Shown here: in pieces, positions 44,735-57,279 of the stretch
Position numbering within the stretch: the first letter of the stretch is position 1
Layout of the letters: every line of letters begins with the position of its first letter
Notes under the pieces: model-generated
The model's database searches: none
What the model was told of the DNA's origin: nothing
The model's input: only the letters and a program-made list of their open reading frames with translations
Assembly (NCBI GenBank): GCA_032158295.1
Contig: CM063251.1
Span: 19,907,433 to 19,971,432 of the forward strand
Direction: 5' to 3'
DNA: 64,000 bases
Origin: Pycnopodia helianthoides
Taxonomy: Eukaryota; Echinodermata; Asteroidea; Forcipulatida; Asteriidae
Translations under genes and position numbers: made by a program

Positions 44735-46660
44735 CCTGAAATTACATAGAGGCCATGGCCTCTCGTGGCCTCTCTTGCCTTTAGCTTTAGTGCCCCTCCA
44801 AAACATTCAAACAGCTTCGAAGATTTTCCAATGCAAGGGCGGCCAGGCATGATATTCTTCCTACTTTAGTCCGTTTTAAAGATTGTTTGCCCTCAGATAA
44901 ATCAGCATAATTTGTTTTTGACAGCCTGAAGAGTCAACAAAAGCTTATAACGTAATGTCCTCAATACAGTCAACTCTTTTTATAACAAGATCACTGGTAT
45001 TGGCCAAATTACTTCTTTAGAATAGGAACGTCGTTATAAGAATACAGCAAAGCAAAGAAACAATGCAGAAATGAGAGTCAAGACTTCAGAATGTACTCTT
45101 TATAAGCAGAACCTTTTTAAAGTAGTTCTCTTTATAACCAAGGTTGACTGTAAAACGCTCCTACTTTCCAAAGGGCCTAATATCAAGCCTGAAGGCCCCT
45201 GTGCAACGTGAAATTGGCCCTGCCCCGTCCAAGGCGAAGTTCCAGGCCTGAACAAAATACTGGAGCAACTAGGCTGACATGTCATTGTGTTAATGCTAAG
45301 CTGAAGGTATTGGCACATAAACAAGTCAAGGTATTTTGCGTTTTTTACTTTGGCTTCAAAATCATGATTATACCGCCTTCACATTCAAAAGGCTTCCTGT
45401 TTTCCTCCTCCTCTCATCCCAAGTAAAATATAAGAAATATTTAGTTAGTATAAAAAAGCTGTACATTATTATGAAATAAACGCTAAAATAGAATAATGTT
45501 AATAAACTATTGGTATAAATAGGCATTACTATGTACAAGTGAGTTGAAGTGTGACCGAACCCCACTCTGGGCAGCTTACTATTTTCAAGCGACAAAATTT
45601 TTTAATTTGTGACAATTTTTTGCTGTAGAGACAATTCCTCTGTGTGCATTATGGGAAAGGTCAAAATCCTTTGCGATTGCAACCTACTTAAGGCGTTTGT
45701 GTGAGTTAACCAAAAATTGTAATTAGCAAGTTCAAGATAAATTTGGTCAAGGTTTTCTTTGTTGGTGTGTTTTTACATGCCTTGCGACTATGGTACGTTT
45801 AGACTTGACTCAAGTTGGACTTTCGTCCTTGGTCTAAATGCGCGTTTGTATTGAGTTTTTGTTTGCTATCATACACCAGTAATGTGCCAACCAACTACAC
45901 TATTGCCATCGACAACTCAATATTGGCATTGAACTGACACATGAGGGCGCATGATACAAGAAACGGGATTCAACTTGAGCCATGGCTGAGAAAATAACCT
46001 CTCTGGTGCAAACTCTAGGGGACGCTCTGTATTGTGAATCCCCCAAATTGAACAGGGTTACCAGCCATTAAATCCATGTCATGTATGTTGCAAACGACTG
46101 GCTCCCTGCAAGTTTTTGAAGCGATAAATTGTGTCGAGCAATGTTTCTGCTAAATGACACTATAAAAATATTTGCTTGTGAAGAAGACCTGTGGTGTTTC
46201 CTCGACAAAAATGCCAGTTGATTTGTAATATTGTGATTTTACCCTAGCATTGATTGGTGATAAGAATTGCAATTTCAGTGCTTTCCAAGTACTATGGGGA
46301 AAAAATCCACAAGCTCCACGAGCTCCCACTCCTGTGGGATTCAACCACGCAATCCCCGCATTCCAAAAAAACTCTCTGTTAAACTTGGACAATTTACTTT
46401 CTTCTGAACAACCACTGCTTTCATCGCAAGATGAGCTATGACAAACATGGGAAAAGCACTCCAAGGATTTCCCATGCACTAAAAAACATTCTGCACAATC
46501 CTCAGTGGGACACAACAAAATTCCTTGTTTTCAGAACTTGGCAGAATAATGTCTTACCCACGTAATCTGTTGCCTTTTTGGGGGGTAATGAAGAGGAAGA
46601 TCTCGGACTGAAGAGACAAGAAAGGGCCTGGATATTTCAGGATTAGTTCCTCCTTGGATT
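44735..46660. other. Gene-free stretch
   Basis: Mostly featureless AT-rich sequence. The proximal part (from about 46150) may be RSU1 3' UTR. The open frame on the minus strand at 46150-46518 has no recognisable domain. Confidence 0.4.
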
Positions 46661-46662
46661 AT

Positions 46663-49600
46663 TTACTTCTTTCCCCACACTTCTCGTCTGCTGATCTTCT
46701 TGGCTCTGTTGTTGGTCTTCGGTGGAGGGGCGGCCCCAGCTTGGATGTGGCGACCGTACAGACTGGTTAAAATGAGAAAAGATCAAGAATGAATACACCA
46801 AGCCGAAAAACAATAAGTGCTGCTCACATCAAATGAAAGCTCATTTTAAAGGAGAGTATAATAACTTTTCTGAAGCATTTATGTTATTTATCTTATTTAA
46901 AGTAGGGAGACCGCCAACATTAGGGCTACCTGTAGATAGCTCAGTTGGTAGAGCGCTGGAATGTCAGTCCCGAGGTTGCAGGTTCAAGTCCCGCTTTTTC
47001 TTTGTTCGACCCCAAATTATTTAAAATTCATTCAGTCAGTTTCCCTTGGTTTTTTACTTGTTATTTATCTTCAAGTGAACTTGAATCCTTGATTCTGATT
47101 GGTTGATCCTTAGCAAGAAGAGTGTGGTATATACATAAATTGCACGGTCTATATCAAACCCTGTTCTATAACATGCTGCCCTAACTCCGCCTATTGCGCT
47201 ATTTTAAGCTGTGCGTCACGTTTGCTTGAAGATAAATTCGTTATCACACACACGCTCTTGGAATACAGAAAAATATAGCACATCTGCGTCCCATATCCAA
47301 CTCCGCCTTCAGCCTTGTTGCATATGGGATGCAAAAGGGCTACATTTTTCTGTACTCCAAAAGTGCGCGCGTTATAACTAAAAAAGTATTGTAATGAGCT
47401 TCACAATACATAAAGTGGCCACAATGTCCTTTACACAAAAAGATGCAATTCCACCGAAATGTGAATTCTCAGACACAGTGAGGCAAAACGCAGCTGCTTA
47501 CAATAGCAGAAAAATCTGCACTTAGGGTAAGCGTATTTCATAGGTTAACCACTAATGTTTGCTTGTGCATGGTGTACTTCAAATTACTGAGCATTTTCTC
47601 CTTACAAGGGTAGCACCAAATGTCTACGCTAGCTGTGCAAGTGAAGAATGCTTAGCAATGTAAAGTACGAACACACACAACACACATTCCTTGCTAAACT
47701 GTGAAATGCGCTTACATTAAGCGTGGATTTTTTTCTGTAACCGTGCCAGGCTGATTTTTTGCTTAACGGTGAGCAGTGCCATGAAGTTAGCCCAATATCT
47801 CTCCACTTACTATTTATATGTGTCTGATCTGATGTAATCAAAGACATGAGACACGCCCACTTGGAACTGGTCAGCAATGGGCGGGACCCAAGGATTGTTC
47901 TCCGCCTTGAAGACCGTGTTGCCACTGTACAGGTCAAGCTTGCCTATAAAAGAGAGTTGAAAATGGGAAGTGTACAGAACTACTGTTGTAGTAAACCACA
48001 TATTTGGGCCGAAACAACTTGTTACCATCTTTATCAAGTTTCCTTTTTAAAATGTTGTTATTTTATGAGATATCCCCTTACACCACAAGGCCGGACAGAC
48101 CACTTCAAGGTGAGGGCTACACTTAACTTATTTGGGCTGTCGACCTAAATCAACTGTCACCAGGGGCACGTTGCCACCTACTCCTGGGTCTGAAACAGGG
48201 TTACCCCCTTCACAGTCCGTAAGGATGTAGGCATGGGTATCATCCACTAGGATTCTGGCTGGTAGAGTAAAATGCACTGCCTTCCCAACTTTTCACGAAG
48301 CAATTATGGTTAAGTGCCTTGCTCAAGGGCACAATTGTGTCATTCGAACCCACGCTCTGCTGAAAATTATGGGAAGCCATAAATGCAAAGCAAAAACAAA
48401 TAGCCACAGTTTGTAACAATGTTTACATAAATATTCAAAAATAGAGTTGGAAACAAAGCAACCAATCATTATGGGATTTTTACACTGAAAAGTTGCAGAA
48501 ATGTTGAACTTGGTTACAACATCTGTTAACACGATTAAATGTTTTGCTAACATTTGGCCGTCCCTGCCAACCAGGACGGTTTGTTTATCAACAATAGAAA
48601 GGTCTATTGGGCATGGGCTCCTGATGCATGCAATTCGTTATAAACTATAGAAATTATAGTAATGAGCAAGAGGTTGCACGCTAACCATACCGTTACATGC
48701 AATTTGACTCCCAAAATGTCACACCATGGGCAGACAGTAGCTATGTGTGACATCAGTGCAAGGGAACTTTAACCCTCATACTGTCAGTGACTCTTGGCAA
48801 CATTTCCCAGTGAGTTGACCAACCATTTGAAACCATTCGACTGCCAAGGTTGTGTACGGTGGCACAACTGTGCACAGAACTAACTGTGTACTGTGTACAT
48901 GCATTCCCTCATGGTATCATATTTCAGGCTGGCATAGTTTATCTATCATTCAAAACCACTTGAATGGTATTGAATGGTCAGACAGCAAGAGGGTTAAAGG
49001 ACGCTTACCAAGTTCTGGAGGTAGAACGGTGAGTCTGTTTCCCTGAATATGAAGCTCCTTCAGTTTTTGCAGCTCCCCGATAGCCTTGGGTAGAGCGATT
49101 AACTCGTTGTCTCTCATTGCAAGCTGTGAGAGGACATGCATTGGATTAATTAGTACAGTATTTTATTGTTCTTCATTTTACATACGCAGAGAATGAATGG
49201 ACCCGGCAAAATGAAAACAGGTAGTAGGGACAAGACCGACCATTAGCCTTTTTGAGATATGGTGGACAAGATTTGGATAACTCTGTTCCAATTGACCCCT
49301 TGCATGACACAGAACGCACCTCGATGCGTGTCGACCATTTCCACCATTTTGGAAGCCAATTCCTTTGTGTACATTTTGACTCCCAAAATGGCGGACAGGA
49401 TAGGCCCGTGTAAGTGGGCTGCGCCTTGTGGAATGGGTCAATACACCCAACCCGAACAGTGCCCTCATATAGTGTCCACCATATCTAAAAAAGGGCTAAT
49501 GCAGCAAGCAGACAAACAGGAAGTGTAGGCCCTACAACAAAACTGGTCTCTGGTCATAAGCTGCAAAGCTATCGTGCTATTTTCTTTTTGCTTTTACATC

Positions 49601-52600
49601 TTTGTCTTGTGGTGTCAAAAGTGTACAAACTACAGGCAGCCATCACTGAACAATAAGTCTGACTTTTTGTTTTAAGATTCTATAATTGGTTTAAAGGTTT
49701 TGAAAAAAAGGGGGCAGATAAAAAAATTAAAATGGTGAACTGACATATACCGAATTTAAAAAATGTTTTCCAAATTTTCTGATTTGTTGCTAGGAAAGGT
49801 GGAACATGTTTCTCAAATCACAAGAGCTTAGTGGTAAATCTTTCAAAGCTAACTTTCATGGCTAATTCAGGAACAATGAGACAGGACAGCTCGTGTGAAC
49901 TTCCATGATCCAGGGTTCTGCCCAGGAATTCTTTAGTGGTGGAAAAATGTTTCCCTGGAGACCATTGCGAGATGGATTAGTTACACGGTATATCATATAA
50001 ATAGACTCAAATCAAAGAAGTACTCAAAATTAATGGCTTCGGATACTATTTTTACTGGTAAATACCCAATTTTACATTTCATTGAAAACCTTTGAAAGGA
50101 AATTGCAAGTGTAATTTAAAAATTTGGAATATGTGTGGTGGTCAGAAATAGACAAAATTCTGCCAGTGGTGGTTGGGGAATCCTGAGTGCCGGGCGGGTT
50201 TGCCGGGTTGACCACTGTGGGCAGAACCCTGATTATCTATAAATTACTCTCTCTTTCTCTCTCTTTATTTCTGGTGAAAATAATGACTCTTACTTACCAC
50301 TTCCAATTTGGTAAGCTGACCAACGTCTTCAGGTATGATCTCAAAATCGTTGTCGGAAAAATATATCCCCCTCATTGATTCTGCCATAATAAAAAGAAAG
50401 AAGTATATTCCTTATTTCATACAAGAAAAACTATCAAGGTAGAAAATCTGAGCTATGTAAATAGGAACTGGGGTCGATTTCACAAAACTCTTCCTAACTT
50501 AGAACTAGTCCTAGGCAATGCTAAGAGATAGGACTAGTCTTAAGTTAGGACCAGTTACTTAAGACTAGTCCTATCTCTTAGCATTGTCTAGGACTAGTCC
50601 TAAGTTAGGAAGAGTTTTGTGAAATCGACCTCTGATCTTACAACCAGGGCCCAGTTTCAAAGCTATGTGGAATTCCGCACTTAGCTACAATCACCATTCT
50701 CCACTTACAGGATAAGCGCCAAAGTTTCTGTGCTAGCTTTGCATAAAGTGAAAAACGCTTAGTGTCACGGTAACATAAAGAGTACACATGCACTTTACAA
50801 AACTCCTTGCTAAGCTGTGAAACCTGTCCCAAAGCTAGCACAAAAGTTTTGAGCGGGGAATGGCGACTGTAAGCACAAAACTTTGTGGTAAGCAGAGCCA
50901 TGAAGTTGGGCCCAGATTTATTGGTTCATTGGGACTAAGTGTGTTTATAATATACGTTATTTTGTAACCTTATTCTGGTAAGCTACTTTATATGCCAAGC
51001 TACTTTTAATATTCTGAGCTACTTTTTGTGTTTAAGAGCTTTATGAAGTTGTTGGGCCCTGATGCTTGGAGAAAATACAAGTACAATGTTCATGAGAAAT
51101 ACAAAATTCTTTACCAAGTAGAAAGAAGTTTCCCGGGAGACTGTTCTCATTCAGGTTGTTGTATGTTGCATCCAAAACCTCAAGCTTTGGGAAGGAACCA
51201 AAGCCTCTCGGCAAAGTGTACAAGCGGTTCATTCTGGGATAAAAGGGAATAAAAAAGTATAACGGAAAACTTGTGATTATGTGTCATAAAATGTTTTGAC
51301 TGATAAGAAAGTTACAGGTAAACTTTACAGTTAGATGAACCAGACACTTTGTTCAGCTAGTATGAGTTGATTGATCAAGTTTTTTTGTATTGCCAACTTA
51401 AGACAATGTAATGGGCATTCAGGTTGGCTTTGTCGTGGCCGAGCGGATAAGAGCACCGGACTCAAGCTCTGGTGTTTCTGGTCAGTAGAGTGTGGGTTCG
51501 AGTCCCGGTCGTGACACTTGTGTCCTTAAGCAAGACACTTAACCATTATTGCTGCGTCCTTCAGATGGGACATACATGTAAAGCCGTAGGTCCCGTGTGT
51601 TGTGTAATGCACGTAAAAGAACCCAGTGCACTTATCGAAAAGAGAAGGGGTTCGCCCCGGTGTTCCTGGTTTGATTGGCAGCATATTGCGCCACAGCACC
51701 TTGTAAACCATTACATGGTGCTATGTAAAGGAATAGGTCTAATACTTCAAAACGTAGCTCCACAATACCTAGCAGGAAAATACTGAATGTTGAATCGCCT
51801 CGAGTGTCACTGAGTGGGCAGATATGCGCGCTATATAAGAAGCCATTATTATTATTATTATTACTGCCGTTCACCTCTGTGCACCCCCGGTTCAAATCCC
51901 GTCTCGGACCATAGCCTTCCATATGGATTGGGTTTGCAGCCCTTACCTGATGGCATAAGTTTTCCTCCCCTATCTAAAGATTATGCTAACCTCCCCCCCC
52001 CCCCCACTCAAGAGAAGACCCCCACTCAAGAGAAGACCCCCACTCAAGAGAAGACCCCCACTCAAGAGAAGACCCCCACTCAAGAGAAGAACCCCACTCA
52101 AGAGAAGACCCCCACTCAAGAGAAGACCCCCACTCAAGAGAAGACCCCCACTCAAGAGAAGACCCCCACTCAAGAGAAGACCCCCACTCAAGAGAAGACC
52201 CCCACTCAAGAGAAGACCCCCACTCAAGAGAAGACCCCCACTCAAGAGAAGACCCCTTCTCTCAACGGTTTAAGTATCACCAAAACCTACCCAACGTTAA
52301 GGTACTTGAGACTTTGCATGGAGCTGATGTTTGTTGGGAGCTCTTCAATGTGATTATTGAACAAGTTGAGCGTCTCCAGGGAGGAAAGCTCCACAATGTT
52401 TGGCGGAAGAACTGCAAGAAAAAAACATCAACAAGTACACATCAACAGGTAAACATCACACAACCTTTTAGTTTTAACTTAAAGTTTCTTTCTATGTTGG
52501 CTAACATACTTCTTCCATCACCTTTCCCAATGCAGATTGCCTAATGAGGCATTTTACACTGTGTATCCTGACAAACAGGATCTACCTTCAAAAAGTCTAT

Positions 52601-53750
52601 CTTTGTTTTAGCCTGCTTTAACATTCAACAAAATCTACATTTGTACAGTATTTTTTGTTTTAAATGAAACACCTATAACAATGTTAAAAGTTTGTGTTTG
52701 TTCGTTTGTTGTTGTTGTTTGTTTTGGGGTGTTGGGGTGTTTGTTTGTTTGTTTGTTTGTTGTTGTTGTTTTTTGTTTTTGTTTTGTTTTGGTTTTTTTG
52801 GGGGGGAGAAACGTGGTAGTAATCAGTAAAAGTTCAATGTTGATTTACCATCAATCTTGTTATGGCTTAACGTCAAGCGAGTCAGGTTTCGCAGAGTAAC
52901 TGCAAAGGAAAGAAGACAAATAAAGGGTAATTTATAATAATCATTACAAAAATATACTTTCAACCATTCAAAGACAGTCCACTCAGGAGCAACTGCAGAA
53001 TACCCCGCAACTTGGAAGAAACCACATCCCCATAAGACTATATCTGGACAACCACAACCAACAAGGCTACTTTTTGTTGTACCAATTAATAGCTGACCTG
53101 GGCTGCTGGTGGGCCACTTGTACAATTTTTACATGGAATTTTTGAAAATAAAAGTACGAAACATAATAAATTAATTGATCTACTTAGTCTACAACAAGTG
53201 GGTCCCCTTTGAGTCAAGTGAGTTGCTACATCAGGCTAGTGTCAAAACTGTACTCAATCCAGTAAAGAGTTAGCATGCACTTTACAATAAAGAGGAAAAT
53301 GGCGAAAAACCGTTGAGGTCTAATATTATATTGTGTCTTCGTATTGCGACCTTGGGCCTTGGCTAAAAATGGCTAGTATGATTGAAGTATTTCTATTTGC
53401 TCAACAAAACATTTAACTGAGGAGCATTCACTCGATCATAATACATTATGAGTGAAAAATCAGCCCACAATACTAATTACCATCATTAATATCGATGTCA
53501 TGCATGCGCAAACTAGCCTAACTAAAATTCAGCTTGCAGTGTGGTTTCATGATAAGCTGTAAATGCTGTACTGTCTGTGCACACGGCATTTCAACTATAA
53601 ACATGTGTGATTTAATAGAAAAACCAAAACTGTATACTTACACAGCCCCGGGATGTCAGCCAGTCTACCGATGCCTCTATCGCTCAAATCCAGATCGGGG
53701 CTATTGTGCTCCCTGGCCTCTTCCACTTGTTTCTTGACAGATTTAGACAT
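46663..53750 (-). CDS. RSU1: Ras suppressor protein 1, complete
   Basis: Eight coding exons: 53750-53642, 52899-52849, 52411-52291, 51233-51115, 50380-50298, 49123-49009, 47943-47811 and 46762-46663. All junctions are AG/GT and in phase. They give 276 aa, against 277 in mammals. It starts MSKSVKKQVEEAREHNSPDL, like the vertebrate MSKSLKKLVEESRE. About seven leucine-rich repeats follow, including LTRLTLSHNKIDVLPPNI, LNLFNNHIEELPTNI, NRLYTLPRGFGSFPKLEVLD, ENSLPGNFF and LKELHIQGNRLTVLPPELG. The C-terminal cap FKAENNPWVPPIADQFQVGV and basic tail TNNRAKKISRR complete it. RSU1 binds the LIM protein PINCH1 within the ILK-PINCH-parvin adhesion complex and dampens Ras-JNK signalling (established for the family). 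Introns hold a SINE, MITEs and an 18-bp minisatellite beside exon 3. Confidence 0.97.
46905..47060 (+). mobile_element. tRNA-headed SINE (plus strand)
   Basis: GTAGATAGCTCAGTTGGTAG (A box) and GAGGTTGCAGGTTCAAGTCC (B box) are followed by CTTTTTCTTTGTTCGACCCC and TCAGTTTCCCTTGGTT, the same tail order as the 12.5-kb copy. In RSU1 intron 7. Confidence 0.78.
47500..47795. repeat. Decayed MITE in RSU1 intron 7
   Basis: Contains ATCTGCACTTAGGGTAAGCG, CTTGCTAAACTGTGAAATGC and GTGAGCAGTGCCATGAAGTT, vocabulary shared with the GGGCCC-type element at 50646-50913. It ends just before exon 7. Confidence 0.45.
48165..48365 (-). mobile_element. SINE fragment with shared central domain (minus strand)
   Basis: The minus strand carries GTGGGTTCGAATGACACAAT, GCCCTTGAGCAAGGCACTTA and ACCATAATTGCTT, the same block as in the SINEs at 27.9 and 51.5 kb. 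The tRNA head is cut at the B box. RSU1 intron 6. Confidence 0.65.
48769..48997 (+). mobile_element. piggyBac-like MITE with TTAA target duplication, complete
   Basis: A 221-bp body (48773-48993) between perfect TTAA tetranucleotides. Ends CCCTCATACTGTCAGTGAC and GGTCAGACAGCAAGAGGG are imperfect inverted repeats starting with CCC, as expected of piggyBac-type elements. Further copies lie at 57095-57279, 60413-60642 (inverted), and decayed at 1978 and 5277. No ORF. RSU1 intron 6, adjacent to exon 6. Confidence 0.9.
50470..50631. repeat. Nested palindromic element (GGACTAGTCCTA family), copy 2
   Basis: GGGTCGATTTCACAAAACTC at the left and GAGTTTTGTGAAATCGACC at the right. The two halves are almost complete inverses around ACTTAAG. 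RSU1 intron 4. Confidence 0.88.
50646..50913. repeat. GGGCCCAGTTTCA-type MITE
   Basis: Left GGGCCCAGTTTCAAAGCTAT, right AGAGCCATGAAGTTGGGCCC. Inner GCTTAGTGTCACGG and AGCTAGCACAAAAGTTTTG. RSU1 intron 4. Confidence 0.75.
51431..51867 (+). mobile_element. tRNA-Leu-like headed SINE, full length
   Basis: The tRNA-like head at 51432-51511 has GTGGCCGAGCGGATAAGAGC (A box), an anticodon-like ACTCAAG and GTGGGTTCGAGTCCCGGTCG (B box). It is followed by the shared central domain TTAAGCAAGACACTTAACC and ATTATTGCTGCGTCC. It ends in GCGCTATATAAGAAGCC and (ATT)n. RSU1 intron 3. Confidence 0.85.
52004..52258. repeat. 18-bp minisatellite next to RSU1 exon 3
   Basis: About 14 copies of CCCACTCAAGAGAAGACC, preceded by a run of 15 C. 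It starts only 33 bp inside intron 3 from the exon 3 donor (52290). One unit reads GAACCCC in place of GACCCCC. The open frames are artefacts. Confidence 0.95.
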
Positions 53751-54260
53751 TGTAGGAGCAAGAACAATCACATGAAATACAAAAATTGTGGCAAAATGTA
53801 GAACACCGGAAGAAAAATGCGAAAAACAAACTCTGTTTTTCTGTATCCGATAACGTTGAGTGGGTTGAAACCGGAAGTGCCTAGGAACACCTCCAAGTTG
53901 AGCATTTCGCGTAAGCAAAAATAGTTCACTATTGTCCCTTTTTAAGACAATATCATCCCTTCTACACCAATTTAGGATTTTTTAAATCAAATTTACAGTT
54001 TCTTATAAGTAAACGATAGTCTTTATGGGTGGTTTGAAGTAATTTGAGATTTAAGCGAATTGATATTTTAATTTTTTTAGGTGAACCAGTTTCCCATAAT
54101 GCAATAGACAGCTATCGAGTTCATTTTACGGAAAAGCATCTTGGCGGAAGGAAGGTCGGTGTCACGTTTCTGAAATTGTTGAAATATTTTAACCGGTGAA
54201 TCATTTTTCCATGTCTATTGTAATGTTTTTCTTTGCTTTATAGGTAGCAGATAAGATACA
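53751..54260. promoter_or_regulatory. Probable shared promoter region upstream of RSU1
   Basis: Immediately upstream of the RSU1 start. A CATCTTGGCGG motif at 54139-54149 resembles a YY1-type core-promoter site, near CCCATAATGCAATAG. There is no clear TATA box at the expected distance. Divergent transcription toward the plus-strand RNA gene beginning by 56.2 kb is inferred from layout only. Confidence 0.35.
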
Positions 54261-56160
54261 CAGCAAGATTGTGTTTTGATGGATCTCTTCATAATGAAAT
54301 AATTATTTGAAAATGTGTGTTTTGGGGTTAAAATTGTTATTTTACTTTGTAAAATAAATTGTAGCCGGCCGTACCCGCATGGTCGGGGCACTCTTCTGTT
54401 CTTTGAATTTTGTTCTTATAAACTTAATAGGAGAAATATGGAGCAGGCATGGCAGCATGCCTGATTCTTTGTTCTGATCTTGTAGTGGCAATTTTGCCTT
54501 AGCTCTATGAGTAAAATCAAGACTCGTAATGGAACATTTTAAATTAATAAGGCAATTTAGTTGAATTACTACACTTATTATGGGATGACCAAGGAAGGTA
54601 TTGCTTCCTTGTTGAATAATGCAAAACCTTGCCCAGAAAACGACTTCATCTTGGCTTGAAAAAGTTGAACATTTTTTGCATTACTTTAAGATGGTTATTT
54701 AATGCTGGTGCTGTGGTGATAATAAGGCCAAGGTGCCTAAAAAACTCCTTTTTGTTCTTCTTGGCTGGACCTTGAAGATGAGGCAAAAAAAAAGTTTAGC
54801 GTCCCTGCTTGCTTAGAGGCCGCCTCCTTTTTTTATTTTATAAACTTTTTTATGATATCTGACGAAAAAAATCAATTCTAAAATACATAACAATAACATC
54901 GTATTTTTTTTTACTGTAGCACACCCAAAACACACAGAAAAAAAACATGTTTTCTAAATTTGTTGGCCTAAGTTAATGTGACAATCATGACAATTGCATG
55001 CATCACCCAGAATTGTGGGAAGAAGAAAAAATATGTTGTCCCCTTTGCAGATGATATGCAAATTTGCAAAAATGCTGCAGATTCTCTATAAAAAAAAATT
55101 ATAATAAAGTCGTCAACGAGCCTTCTAGGCAAAAAAAAAAGAAAACACCTTAACAATTTCACGGCTCTGCTTGCTGCTTGATTTTGCACTTGAGATTACC
55201 ATTCTTCGCTTACAGAGTAAGGGCTGAATTTCTGTGTAAGCAAAGAATGCCTAGTACTAGTAGTAGTAACCCAAGTATACAAAAATCCCCCGCTAGCCTT
55301 GATGCAAGCGAGGAAATCCCTGCTTCCGTAAGAACTGATTCTTTGCTTAAAGTAAGCAGAGCCATGACATTGGGCCCAGTTGAGTTAGTTGTTGGATGAC
55401 TGTTGGTTGTTCCATTTCCAGGCCTAGAATTTCATCTTTGAGAGGGCAATTTTCCATTTACATTTTGCAAATGGCACTTCCATTAGCCTTTTTGAGGTAT
55501 GGCAGAAGAGTGCACTGTTTGGTTTAGGTGTGTACAGACAAATTTACCCTAATCAAATAATGCTCAGGTATTGCATCCTTCATATCTCAAAATGACTTAT
55601 TGGAAAAATCTCAAACAAAGACTAAGAAACTTTTGAAGGGGCACCGAGGCCAAGACCAGGTGAGGTCAACAAGCCATTGCTGTGTAGTGCAAGGCCTGTT
55701 GTTCCATAGTACATGTGTGTATCCTGGGACCATGTGGGAGAAATATGCCATCGCAACAATATTTGTAAGAGTCCAAGTTTGTTTTTACACAAGCTCATTT
55801 GAAAACTTGTGACTTAACTTTTCCAATAGGTTCAGTTTGGATCGTTTGAGGATTCGTTAGTGCGGAGAGCAGAACGTCCTCTCGGCCTCCCTGCTAAATT
55901 TGATTGAAAAGGCAAAGGTGGGGGCAGGGATTGGTGACTGCTGTGACGTACTAAATTAGCTTGGTTTGAGATGTTTTAAATTAAAAGTTACTCACCGGTC
56001 GAAAGCATAGCATGGACATTGTCAGCTCGTCAGTCAGAAATAACACCAGTTAAAAAATAAAAAAATAAAAATCACCACCGCCTGCGCTTCTATCTATCCA
56101 GTCTTAAACTCTCTGTAAACATGCAGTTTTTATACACCTAAAAAAAATGTTTACTTTTGC
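54260..56160. other. Intergenic or first-intron stretch
   Basis: Holds a GGGCCC-type MITE at about 55156-55378 (CACGGCTCTGCTTGC ... GCAGAGCCATGACATTGGGC). A possible small plus-strand exon lies at about 55424-55494 (acceptor TTCCATTTCCAG, donor GAG|GTATGG), and a lone good donor GACCAG|GTGAGG at 55660. None of these is secure. Confidence 0.35.
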
Positions 56161-57094
56161 AGAATGGCATTCCGATTCTCGGCCTTTGATCGTTGGCTGT
56201 ATCTATCTCAATTCAAAGACCAAACTGTACTGTTTGTCAAACCCTTACAAATCAACCGCTCGCCCAGTCTGGCATGTTGTAGTAAGTTTAAACCGGCAGC
56301 CCACTGATAACTTTCACCTGCATTCCTGGGTGCCATGTGACATTGCCCATTCAGAACGGTAGCAGCCGCACAGTGAGCACTGATGTGTTTCCATGGTGTC
56401 ATTCGATACCCTCTGAAGATGCTGGAGGCAGGAGTAGTTGTGTAAAAGGAGGAGCAATGCACATTGTTCACATTTTTTGAACGGTTTGAGAAACATAAAA
56501 GATTTAGAAAAACAACTGTCAAACTGTCAAAGCTACTGGAAAAACTCATCAACATAAAATGGGTTTTACAAAAGTTGGTCAGAAACAACATACTTGAGTG
56601 TTATCATTTTATCTTTATAAACAAAATCTTTCTGAAAATATTTACCAACTCAAAATGTTTATTGAATGAAAAATATACACAACCGAGTCAATGGATTTCT
56701 GTTCTCGTTTATTCACAATTATATCATGCACCTTTAAGAAGTAAACCCCTCCTCATCTTATGCCTCCTGCTGACACCTTCCATTCCTCGCTGTCAATCAC
56801 AGAGAGGGGACCTCTTTGGGAGAGAAAGTCAAACTGTCTGCAGATGCTGTACTCTGGGCTTCCAGCCTGGCATTATAATTGCTAACAACTGTTGAGAGAT
56901 CTCACATATTTACAGATCAAGTTCAGTTGGTGCGGTTGTGTTATTTATTTGGCCTTGTAGTCGGTATCAGAAACACATGAAATCATTGCTCTATGTAAAC
57001 CCCTTTTGAGAGAGGAAACTGTCCATATGTTCAAAAGTCATCTACACACATGTGTAATCAAACTATGGTGGGGCTTTTAAAGTGTGATTTTAAA

Positions 57095-57279
57095 TTGACC
57101 AACCATTTGAAACCATTCGACTGCCAAGGTTGTGTACGATGGCACAACTGTGCACAGAACTAACTGTGTACTGTGTACATGCATTCCCTCATGGTATCAT
57201 ATTTCAGGCTGGCATAGTTTAATCTATCATTCGAAACCACAGTGAATGGTATTGAATGGTCAGACAGCAAGAGGGTTAA
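57095..57279 (+). mobile_element. piggyBac-like MITE, 5'-truncated
   Basis: Begins inside the family at TTGACCAACCATTTGAAACC and ends GGTCAGACAGCAAGAGGG|TTAA at 57275. Otherwise nearly identical to 48815-48997. Confidence 0.85.

Noticed and set aside
46150..46518. Minus-strand ORF of 122 aa downstream of RSU1
   Set aside because: No domain or splice context; it lies where the RSU1 3' UTR is expected. RSU1 is already complete at 46663.
51432..51511. Functional tRNA-Leu gene
   Set aside because: A and B boxes are good, but the acceptor stem needs several wobble pairs and the sequence runs on without a terminator into a SINE body and (ATT)n tail.
56740..56860. Fifth C/D-like element upstream of exon 57407
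   Set aside because: The 3' part resembles the type X ending (AAACTGTCTG), but there is no box C, no CTGA box D and no terminal stem.
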